A stretch of DNA of 64,000 nt from JAHRAW01 sp965226545. GTDB lineage: Bacteria; Pseudomonadota; Gammaproteobacteria; Arenicellales; Poriferihabitantaceae. How positions within the stretch are numbered: position 1 is the first letter of the stretch; each line of letters opens with the position of its first letter. The stretch lies in assembly GCA_965226545.1 (NCBI GenBank), contig OZ245364.1, positions 2,608,431 to 2,672,430 on the forward strand, given 5' to 3'. The translations under genes and the position numbers were made by a program. This document shows positions 52,467 to 59,764 of this stretch, piece by piece. Under the pieces are notes generated by a model that was given only the letters and a program-made list of their open reading frames with translations, had not been told where the DNA came from and did no database searches.

Positions 52467-52740
52467 TTGATTCTCGAAGTTTTGATTCGCATAAGCGACA
52501 CGGTAAAAAGTATGGTGAGTATGGTGAGTACGGTAAGCACTGTAATCACAATAACAACAGTAACAGTAGACGATGCAGTACATCATGTCGCAAACAATTT
52601 ATTAACTAATAACTAAAACTAAACTTAAAACAAACGCACGAAACAATGCATTAATAAATCGATACATTAATACGTTAATACATTAATGCATTAATACATC
52701 GACGCACCGCTACACGACATCGATGGCAACGCCATGCATC
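52467..52740. repeat. Repeat-rich spacer between ruvC and ruvA
   Basis: The spacer contains gtatggtgagtatggtgagtac, cacaataacaacagtaacagtag, and from 52660 tandem aatacgttaatacattaatgcatt units. No gene or terminator was found. Such a long gap between ruvC and ruvA is unusual. Confidence 0.5.
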
Positions 52741-53232
52741 TTAAGACGCGCGCCGCAGTTTTTCCTCCACCTGCATCGTATGAATATGGCAAATCGCGCA
52801 CGCCAATGCATCGGCTTCATCAAAACCCGGCGGCGCATCCAAGCCGAGCAGTATGCGCACCATGTGCTGCACTTGTTGCTTATCCGCCGCGCCCTTGCCG
52901 ACCACCGCGCGCTTAATTTGCAGCGCGCTGTATTCGACAACATCGCAGCCGGCAACCGTGGCTGCGCAAATTGCACTGCCGCTGGCTTGCCCAAGCACCA
53001 ACGCCGAACGCGGATTGCGCGCGACAAACACGCGCTCGACCGCCACAACTTGCGGCGCATGCGCATCGATGATGCGCTGCACGCCGCGATAAATATCGCC
53101 GAGCCGCGCGCTCAATTGCGCATCGCGCATCGTTATGCAATCGCCGCCAACCCGCCGCAATCGATCGCCGTCGGCTTCGACCACGCCAAGCCCGGTGCGG
53201 CGCGAACCCGGGTCAATGCCGAGTACGCGCAT
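52741..53232 (-). CDS. ruvC: Crossover junction endodeoxyribonuclease RuvC
   Basis: This Holliday junction resolvase has 163 residues. The catalytic acids are visible: Asp in LGIDPGSRRTG, Glu in VVAVERVFVARNPRSAL, and Asp residues in GFDEADALACAICH. The ATG overlaps the stop of yebC (ATGA). Confidence 0.95.
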   Translation of the reverse strand: MRVLGIDPGSRRTGLGVVEADGDRLRRVGGDCITMRDAQLSARLGDIYRGVQRIIDAHAPQVVAVERVFVARNPRSALVLGQASGSAICAATVAGCDVVEYSALQIKRAVVGKGAADKQQVQHMVRILLGLDAPPGFDEADALACAICHIHTMQVEEKLRRAS

Positions 53233-53981
53233 CAACCCGCCGCGTCGCCGCCGCTGTCGTCGCCGACAAACATTGCATTGGTGAAGACGTTTTGTACATC
53301 GTCCAATTGTTCCAATGCATCGATTAACTTGCCGACTTGTTCGGCGGCATCGCCTTGCAATTCGGTTTGCGTCGTGGCGCGATAAATTAATTCCGCCATA
53401 TCCGGCACAACGCCTTCGGCTTTAAACGCGCCTTCGACGCGCAAAAATTCGCGCGGCGGCGCGGTCACTTCGACAACGCCGTCTTCACTGTCGATATCCT
53501 CGGCGCCGGCGCGCAAGGCGATTTCCATAATGCGCTCTTCGTCGGCGTTTTCGGAAAACACCAAGCAGCCGATGTGTTCAAACAAATACGCGACCGAGCC
53601 GTCGGTGCCGAGATTGCCGCCGTGTTTGGTGAATGCATGGCGCACTTCGCCGACCGAACGATTGCGATTGTCGGTCGCGCATTCGACCAACACGGCCACG
53701 CCGTGCGGCGCATACCCTTCATAGCGAATCTCCTCCATTGCCCGCCCATCGCCGTCGCCGGCGCCGCGCTTGACCGCGCGCGCAATCGTATCGCGCGTCA
53801 TGTTCGCCGCCAACGCCTTATCCACCGCCGACCGCAACCGCGGATTCGCATCCGCATCCCCCCCGCCCAACCGCGCCGCGACGGTGATTTCCTTTATCAA
53901 CTTGGTAAACACCCGCCCGCGCTTGGCGTCTTGCGCGGCTTTGCGGAATTTAATGTTTGCCCATTTGCTGTGGCCGGCCAT
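53232..53981 (-). CDS. yebC: YebC/PmpR-family translation/transcription factor
   Basis: This 249-residue protein starts MAGHSKWANIKFRKAAQDAKRGRVFTKLIKEI, nearly invariant in the family. Later blocks are YEGYAPHGVAVLVECATDNRNR, VRHAFTKHGGNLGTDGSVAYLF and EDGVVEVTAPP. Family members act as transcription regulators or as helpers of ribosomes at proline stretches. It normally lies between aspS and ruvC; here a 7-kb defence island separates it from aspS. Confidence 0.96.
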   Translation of the reverse strand: MAGHSKWANIKFRKAAQDAKRGRVFTKLIKEITVAARLGGGDADANPRLRSAVDKALAANMTRDTIARAVKRGAGDGDGRAMEEIRYEGYAPHGVAVLVECATDNRNRSVGEVRHAFTKHGGNLGTDGSVAYLFEHIGCLVFSENADEERIMEIALRAGAEDIDSEDGVVEVTAPPREFLRVEGAFKAEGVVPDMAELIYRATTQTELQGDAAEQVGKLIDALEQLDDVQNVFTNAMFVGDDSGGDAAG

Positions 53982-53995
53982 GCGGTTACTTCACG

Positions 53996-54817
53996 TTAAT
54001 TGGTTGCGCCATTTTCGATGGCTTCTTTGGCAAAACGTTGGAACATTTTATCCAACTGTTCCGGGCTTAACGCATTAAGCATAATGCGCCCGCCTTGTCG
54101 GTTTATCCGCTTCATAAATTCGCGGAAGTTGTCTCGCTTGTAAATATCAAGGTTTTGTTTTTCGTAAAGCGCTTTGCCAAGCACGCGAATGACGCCGTTA
54201 AAAATTTCCGCACTTGCGCTTGCCGAAGTACGCTCGAGCAGGTTGGCGCGTACATCGGAATTTTTCAGCAAAATGGTTAGGGTTTTTTCAAGGTCGTAGT
54301 CCTTCTTGCAACGAGACGCCGCGTACCCCATCCACCAAAGGCGCGCAACGGCATTATTGCGGATTAATCCGCGTGCATCGCGCGCAAAATAATGCGCTTG
54401 CACATGCTTAATTTGCCGTTTTTTAATTTCAACCTCTTTTTCGTTTTCGGTTTTTTCTTTTTGACCTTTTTTGGATTTCCCGGCAGTTTTAGGGAAATTG
54501 CTCCAACGTGTGCGCGTGTACTTGTTGGCAGCCACATGCGTGGCATAAACCCAAATGCGCTCATCCGCCGCTTGTTGCGGCGAAAGGCATTTTAATGCGG
54601 TGTAAACGGCGATGATGTTTTCTTTGTCGTGCTCTTCGTCGCCTTTGTCATTCAGCGCTTCAAAGCAATCCAAGTTTGCCGTCAACTTCATCTCGTTGTA
54701 ATCGGTAAACACGACGGGGGGCGCGTCTTGCTCGTCCCGATACCAATCGAGATTTTCCACAATCGCGCTTTTTAAGTCATCGACCTGACTCAACGTAAAA
54801 AAACGAATTCGATTCAT
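53996..54817 (-). CDS. DUF6339 family protein, defence-island operon
   Basis: This 273-residue protein resembles DUF6339: FTLSQVDDLKSAIVENLDWYRD near the start, the central CLSPQQAADERIWVYATHV...YTRTRW, and RGLIRNNAVARLWWMGYAA. The C-terminal part has NRQGGRIMLNALSPEQLDKMF. A Lys/Glu-rich stretch (residues about 110-135) interrupts the middle. The function of DUF6339 is unknown, but it occurs with m5C methyltransferases and GHKL ATPases in restriction-like gene sets. Its ATG overlaps the stop of the preceding gene (ATGA). It is last in the operon dcm, GHKL ATPase, unknown, DUF6339. Confidence 0.7.
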   Translation of the reverse strand: MNRIRFFTLSQVDDLKSAIVENLDWYRDEQDAPPVVFTDYNEMKLTANLDCFEALNDKGDEEHDKENIIAVYTALKCLSPQQAADERIWVYATHVAANKYTRTRWSNFPKTAGKSKKGQKEKTENEKEVEIKKRQIKHVQAHYFARDARGLIRNNAVARLWWMGYAASRCKKDYDLEKTLTILLKNSDVRANLLERTSASASAEIFNGVIRVLGKALYEKQNLDIYKRDNFREFMKRINRQGGRIMLNALSPEQLDKMFQRFAKEAIENGATN

Positions 54818-55635
54818 TTTATCCTCTCAAGGTGCGTCAACATCGTACCAAGCGGGTTACGCATAAGTTTTTGCGTAATCATAAACGGGTCGATGTTGGA
54901 TAAATCTTTATCCTCGAAGTGATGCGCAAACACGCGATACCAACGTTTGCCGGATTCCGCATCGTCGATTTTCATTTGTTGCAGTACTTCGATAATCGCC
55001 GTCAAGTAAACCAACATTGCGATTGGTTTGTAATTCGAGTTTCCGCGCATCGCCTCAAATTTGGATTTGTCGCTGGGATTCATTTGAATCTTTACTTTGT
55101 CACCGCTTGTATCCACCGAAAATTGTCCGGCGACAACGGTGTGGTTTGCGACCAGGTCAATAACCGAATGAATCGGTTTGGCTAATTCGGTGCTCCAGTA
55201 ATACGAAAACGCGCCGTCAGCGGCCAGCACATCGCCGGGTTGCAAATCAAACGAAGCATTTTCGCCGAATTCACCGTTGAAATTTTTGCTTGCGTGATTT
55301 TTAACTTCCGCAGTGCAGACAACAAATGCATTCACATCCACATCGGCAAAAAGCGCGCCTTTGTCCAGCGAAATTTTTCCGCTTTCTTCTTGCGTTTTAA
55401 ACACGCACCGAAAAAGCGTCATTGGGCAATGAATTTCCAGCGCGTACGCCGCTTTATTGTCGCGGATAAGTTCACGAATGCTTTCTTCGTTAACGGTGAA
55501 TTTGAACGCTATCGACGGAATGTTGTCTTTGCTTATCACAAAGTCACGAGTTAATTGAAACGCCCGATTCACATAATCGTCGGCTTGATTCCACAGCACT
55601 GGGTGCGGAAACGTCTTATTTGCCAACAGTTTCAT
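54814..55635 (-). CDS. Unknown protein of the GHKL-methyltransferase operon
   Basis: I do not recognise this 273-residue protein. It is mixed alpha/beta in appearance with no signal peptide or transmembrane segment. Features are KFTVNEESIRELIRDNKAAYALEIHCP, a cysteine-containing MTLFRCVF and FVVCTAEV, and a later LVYLTAIIEVLQQM helix. No PD-(D/E)xK, HNH, helicase or phospholipase D motif is seen. Both ends overlap neighbours as ATGA, which places it firmly in one transcription unit with the GHKL ATPase and DUF6339 gene. It could be a structural or DNA-contacting subunit; this is inference from context only. Confidence 0.65.
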   Translation of the reverse strand: MKLLANKTFPHPVLWNQADDYVNRAFQLTRDFVISKDNIPSIAFKFTVNEESIRELIRDNKAAYALEIHCPMTLFRCVFKTQEESGKISLDKGALFADVDVNAFVVCTAEVKNHASKNFNGEFGENASFDLQPGDVLAADGAFSYYWSTELAKPIHSVIDLVANHTVVAGQFSVDTSGDKVKIQMNPSDKSKFEAMRGNSNYKPIAMLVYLTAIIEVLQQMKIDDAESGKRWYRVFAHHFEDKDLSNIDPFMITQKLMRNPLGTMLTHLERIK

Positions 55636-57554
55636 CGTTTTTTACCCTCTGCATCTTGGTCAACGATTTCGTAAGCCCGCACAACAATCGAGTCGCTTAC
55701 GGGTTTTTCGAGAGAAACTTGCAGGGCAACGCGCGGAATTGTGCCGTCACCCAATTTTTCGACCTGCAAGGCAACACTTTTACCTTTAACCTCCGCTTTG
55801 TTGCCGGCGAAATTCGCATCGACGATGCCGAGCACGCCATCCACTTTGCCGTCATCGCCTCTCACCTCAAGCAAGACGTACATTTTTCCAGATTTCTCCG
55901 CGGTAAAGAAAACGGTTTTCTTTTCACCGCTCGTGGTGTCCGCAACAACGCGAACGTTGTTTATTACAACGGCTTTTCTTGGTGTTTTGGTGCCTTCGGT
56001 GCCTTCCTCGGTTTTCACACCACCTCCGCCACCGCCAACACCACCACTATTGTGGTCACTGTCGCCTTCAACATCACCCGAATCCCCGTCGTCATCGTCA
56101 ATCACGAGGGCTGGGATTGACCGTCTTCTTTGCGGTTTTAACGTGCAGTCTGAAATCCCCTCGATATCCGGCTCATCACCATCGCCCGGCATGGTTTCTT
56201 CCCGGGCGATGTCGGGAAAGAATTTGCTTAACTCGTCAAGCGGCGTAGATTCGGTTTCTGGGGGTTTGGCAAGCGACTTAACGCTATTGCGCACCCAATT
56301 AACGAGTTCGTTGAGGGCTTTTTTGGCTTCTTTGTGGCGTTGTGCTTCACTGACCCGATTGGGTTCGAATGCATTGTGTTGCGGATTTTCCATATCACGC
56401 AACAACGAATTGCCTTTGGTGCTGTCGCACATGAATACGGCGGCAAAATCCATACACCCAGGCCATCGCTCGAGGCGCGATTGTCGGTCAGTAATCAGCA
56501 TGCCTGTCTTTCGTAGCAACGCCACCCGCTTGGGCAACCCTTCGTCCACCTGCAACCAGATGCGGCAGTGCCCCAACGTATTCAGTTCAGCATCCTTGGA
56601 TTGGCCTTGCATCGCATTGTAGTAGTGACGCGAGTTTTCGACCTTTTCCTTGTTAACGTCAAATTGTTTAATTTTGTCGAAACAAGCACCCAGGTTTTCC
56701 CGGTCAATCACTTCGATGTCTTCACGCTCGTTTTGGATTAATACCTCGAGTTTGCCGTCGTAAATTGCACGGAAAAAATTTGCCACCACGGTCGCCATCA
56801 CCTTTTGCCACCAATTTTTGTCGGCGACAAAGCCGGGGATAAAAACAACGCAACCTTGCGCTTTTGGGCGCAATATCTGCGGGATATTTCCTTCAATCGG
56901 CATACAATCTTCCGGCTCGCCATAAAAGCCAGTGGATTGTGTGTACTTGCGCTTTTTGGAATTCGTTTCGTTCGGCATCAGATGTGACACCAAAACGGAT
57001 TTACCTTGGGCGAGAGTAACTTCGTCGCCGCTGTCGTCTTTATACAACGTCGAGTAAAAAACCGTGCGCAATGCCGACACCGCAAAAGGCGCGTTTTTAC
57101 CAATGCCATATGAGCCGCCGGCGGTTGGGTCCGATTTGTCGCTGACACCAAGCGCTTTGGTGATGGCGTGCCACTGCCCTTCAAAATTGCGGTAATCGCC
57201 GCGCAAGCCGCTTGTGCCTGCATCAGAAATCCGCAGGCAAGGAATTTGTTTTGCCTGCAACACATTAATCGCGTTTTTAAAAAACGAAGTGGCTTTGTCG
57301 CTTTTGCTTTCAGCCAAGCACTGTTGGATGACTTTCAGCAACTCATCCGCACCCGGAAAATCCCCGCGATTGATTTTCACAAAATCGAATTCAACCGTAA
57401 CCTTGGTGTTGCCGACGTTGGCATCCAGCGAATTTTGGATGATTTCACGCGCCAAACTGTCAAAACGCGCACCGGTAAATGTTTCAATACCGGCATCGTT
57501 AAAACCCTGATATGTTCCGCCACCGCTTGGCGGGAAAACCCATTTAACGCTCAT
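55632..57554 (-). CDS. GHKL (MutL/MORC-like) ATPase of a restriction-type operon
   Basis: This 640-residue protein has an N-terminal GHKL ATPase domain: N-box REIIQNSLDA (catalytic Glu37 and Asn41), G1-like ISDAGTSG (Asp111) and a lid/G2 GGSYGIGKNAPFA at about 146-158. Residues about 190-430 look like a transducer region. A Gly/Asp/Ser low-complexity linker (DDDDGDSGDVEGDSD, then glycines) near 480-520 leads to a C-terminal beta-rich domain. Iyer, Abhiman and Aravind (2008) described MutL/MORC-like ATPases in restriction-modification operons, and this protein fits that theme. It follows the m5C methyltransferase by 19 bases and overlaps the next gene. Confidence 0.75.
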   Translation of the reverse strand: MSVKWVFPPSGGGTYQGFNDAGIETFTGARFDSLAREIIQNSLDANVGNTKVTVEFDFVKINRGDFPGADELLKVIQQCLAESKSDKATSFFKNAINVLQAKQIPCLRISDAGTSGLRGDYRNFEGQWHAITKALGVSDKSDPTAGGSYGIGKNAPFAVSALRTVFYSTLYKDDSGDEVTLAQGKSVLVSHLMPNETNSKKRKYTQSTGFYGEPEDCMPIEGNIPQILRPKAQGCVVFIPGFVADKNWWQKVMATVVANFFRAIYDGKLEVLIQNEREDIEVIDRENLGACFDKIKQFDVNKEKVENSRHYYNAMQGQSKDAELNTLGHCRIWLQVDEGLPKRVALLRKTGMLITDRQSRLERWPGCMDFAAVFMCDSTKGNSLLRDMENPQHNAFEPNRVSEAQRHKEAKKALNELVNWVRNSVKSLAKPPETESTPLDELSKFFPDIAREETMPGDGDEPDIEGISDCTLKPQRRRSIPALVIDDDDGDSGDVEGDSDHNSGGVGGGGGGVKTEEGTEGTKTPRKAVVINNVRVVADTTSGEKKTVFFTAEKSGKMYVLLEVRGDDGKVDGVLGIVDANFAGNKAEVKGKSVALQVEKLGDGTIPRVALQVSLEKPVSDSIVVRAYEIVDQDAEGKKR

Positions 57555-57573
57555 AATTTATGCACCGTCGATG

Positions 57574-58623
57574 TCAACCCGCGTTTTCGCAACGCGAATC
57601 GGATTGGTAAAATCTCAAACAAGCATCCGCCAACCGCTCAGCCACCGGCAACGACACCGCATTGCCGATTTGTTGATAGCATTCCTTTGTAGGCATGTCC
57701 GCTGGAAAATGAGTGTTTTCGAACCCTTGCAGTTTAGCGCATTCGCCGACGGTTAAGCGACGAACGCCCCATTGGTCGAAAATAAACGGCACATTATGTC
57801 CGCCGCCGCCCATGTTGGCGGTCAAGGTCGGGCATTTGTTGGCGTATTCGCGCACATAATAGCGGCGCAATTGATAGATGCTTTTTTCATCGCCTTTACT
57901 CATCTTGTCGCGAATATGCGAGCAATAGCGATTATCGTCCGGCAAATAATCTTTCGTTCTCGCCTTTTTTCGGCGGTCGATGAACTTGGCAAGCGGAAGC
58001 GTTTTCGTCCCGGGCATTGGCTTGGGAAACTCAAAACTGTTGCAATAAAAAGCATCGGTGCTTGCTGCCACCATAAACAAACGCTCCCTGCCTTGTGGCA
58101 GGTCTGAAATCTCGTCGGTTTTAAGGATTTGGCAGTTGTCTCTGTCAAACCAATAACCCGCGAGTTGTATTTTGTTGATAATGGTCTGCAACCATCTGCC
58201 GCCATCGCCGTTTGCCAGATATGGCACGTTTTCCAAAAGCAAAATTTTCGGCTTGTTTTCTTCGAATTCATCAATTAAACGAATGATTTCGAAAAACAGT
58301 TTGCCGCGGTCGTCGTTAAAACCGTGCTTGCGTCCGGCATGCGAAAAACTTTGACACGGAAACCCGGCGGTTAAAATATCCACAGGCGCAAGTTTATGGT
58401 CTTCAACCGACAAATTACGAACATCGTCTTCGTGCATCTCGACATCTTGATAATTCTCGGCAAAAGTGCGGACAGCGGCGGCGTCCTTTTCATTCGCCCA
58501 AAGCGTTTTAATGCCGGCGTGCTTCAAGCCGGCGCAAAAGCCGCCCATGCCGGCAAACAGGCATGCGGCGGTCGGTTTGCGACCGTTCGTTTGTTGAGTA
58601 TTGGCGCGCGACATTTTGTACAT
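57574..58623 (-). CDS. dcm: DNA (cytosine-5) methyltransferase
   Basis: This 349-residue m5C methyltransferase has all key motifs: I (CLFAGMGGFCAGL), IV with the catalytic Cys in GFPCQSFSHAG (Cys90), VI (ENVP), VIII (QGRERLFMV) and X (QIGNAVSLPVAERL). The target-recognition region lies at about 190-290. It could protect host DNA from, or cooperate with, the ATPase-containing complex encoded just downstream. ATG 58623 follows a minus-strand TATAGT box (58645-58650); ATG 58614 (MSRANTQQ) is a second candidate. Base composition is lower in CGCG runs than the flanking core genes. Confidence 0.92.
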   Translation of the reverse strand: MYKMSRANTQQTNGRKPTAACLFAGMGGFCAGLKHAGIKTLWANEKDAAAVRTFAENYQDVEMHEDDVRNLSVEDHKLAPVDILTAGFPCQSFSHAGRKHGFNDDRGKLFFEIIRLIDEFEENKPKILLLENVPYLANGDGGRWLQTIINKIQLAGYWFDRDNCQILKTDEISDLPQGRERLFMVAASTDAFYCNSFEFPKPMPGTKTLPLAKFIDRRKKARTKDYLPDDNRYCSHIRDKMSKGDEKSIYQLRRYYVREYANKCPTLTANMGGGGHNVPFIFDQWGVRRLTVGECAKLQGFENTHFPADMPTKECYQQIGNAVSLPVAERLADACLRFYQSDSRCENAG

Positions 58624-58644
58624 TCACCATGTCTGGTGCCGCGT

Positions 58645-58650
58645 ACTATA
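58645..58650 (-). promoter_or_regulatory. -10 box for the methyltransferase-GHKL operon
   Basis: TATAGT on the minus strand lies 21 bases before ATG 58623. It starts inside the stretch following the stop codon of the gene stub, so the operon has its own promoter. Confidence 0.4.
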
Positions 58651-58663
58651 AGGAATTTGCCGC

Positions 58664-58816
58664 TCAATAGCAGCAAGGCAAATCCGCCCGCCAAGCGGAG
58701 TTTTGCGTCGGCTCAACCGCAAAATAAAACCGCTCGGTCAATGCCCCGACAATTTCATTTTCACTTTTGTCGAGAAACTTGTCGATGCTGTCGGAGTAAT
58801 GGGCGCGCGATGGCAT
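58664..58816 (-). pseudogene. Stub of a larger ATPase/helicase-like gene
   Basis: A 50-codon frame begins MPSRAHYSDSIDKFLDKSE and continues EIVGALTERFYFAVEPTQNSAW before ending in RADLPCCY and a stop. The first 43 residues look like the N-terminus of long (500-900 residue) DUF2075/superfamily-1-helicase-like proteins, whose first block has the form HYxxSIxxFL...EIxGxL...xxTQxxAW. Everything after this block is missing. It lies between the CfrBI-like endonuclease gene and dcm on the same strand. I read it as the remnant left by a deletion that joined two defence modules. Confidence 0.5.
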
Positions 58817-58828
58817 GGGTGATAAATG

Positions 58829-59764
58829 TTATTCACTCCGCAAAATTTTACTCAATATGGATTCGATAATGTCGTCTAAATTCCGCTCGTCCAATTCGGC
58901 ATGGGGGATTCCAAGTTCTTCCAGTACGGCTTTAAACCGTCGAAACCCTTGCGACGCGACATTTTCTTCGGTGCGCAACTCAACCCACAAAACATCGAGG
59001 GAATCAAGTTGGTCTTTGTTGGTTTGTGACAATTTGTCGGCGACAAACACGCGGCTGCCGCGCGCAATCACCGCATCGGCGCTTTCCGGATTGCCGCGCC
59101 CTATTAGTTTAACTTCACATTTATACTCTTCGTCGCCAATCAAATAAAAATCGACCTCGCGCACAAAAGTTTGCATGTCGCCCGCATCGCCTCTCATTTC
59201 GGCGCGATAATTTTTCTCAGCAACACCGTACAACATGCATAAAGTTTGCATTAATGGTTTCTCGACTCGCTTGCCCGCCGTACTCCACAACCCGCCGCGC
59301 AAAGCGGACCTTTTAACCGCAAGCGTGTTAATGACAATTAATGTTTCGCCGATATTTAAATCAACGCTCACACTGTTAAATCGCAATGTTAAAGTTAAAT
59401 CGATGCCATCTTCGGAATCCGAGAGTGTCTGAATAAAATCGTATAAATCGTCGTAATGCGCGCGCGAAGTGTCAATCACCACCTGCTTGGTCGTCGTGCC
59501 GCGCATATTGTTAATAGTTTTCATGTTCAAGCCGGCGTTAATGGCAATGTCTTCCTTCGGAAAATTTTCATCGAGAAACGCATCTTTGTACCAATCCGCC
59601 GTTATGTCTTGTTGTTCAACTTTTGCATTTACCACCTTCTTGAAAAAGTTGACTGCAAACTGCAAAAACACGATGTCAATAAGGGCAACCACTTCCGCAC
59701 GATAGTCGTCACCGGCAAGCAGTTTGCGGATAATGTTTTTGGCGACGGTTTGGGTAAGCGTCAT
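58829..59764 (-). CDS. CfrBI-like type II restriction endonuclease
   Basis: This 311-residue protein follows a methyltransferase gene by ATGA overlap. The C-terminal third has a PD-(D/E)xK-type core: REVDFYLIG with Asp205, a short loop, then KCEVKLIGRGNPESADA with Glu217-x-Lys219, followed by VFVADKLSQTNKDQLDSLDVLWVELR. The N-terminal part includes INAGLNMKTINNMRGTTTKQVVIDTSRAHYD. The block CEVKLxGxGNPESAD is what I associate with CfrBI-type enzymes (CfrBI cuts CCWWGG), though the specificity here is not proven. The paired methyltransferase is beta-class, also as in CfrBI. Confidence 0.75.
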   Translation of the reverse strand: MTLTQTVAKNIIRKLLAGDDYRAEVVALIDIVFLQFAVNFFKKVVNAKVEQQDITADWYKDAFLDENFPKEDIAINAGLNMKTINNMRGTTTKQVVIDTSRAHYDDLYDFIQTLSDSEDGIDLTLTLRFNSVSVDLNIGETLIVINTLAVKRSALRGGLWSTAGKRVEKPLMQTLCMLYGVAEKNYRAEMRGDAGDMQTFVREVDFYLIGDEEYKCEVKLIGRGNPESADAVIARGSRVFVADKLSQTNKDQLDSLDVLWVELRTEENVASQGFRRFKAVLEELGIPHAELDERNLDDIIESILSKILRSE

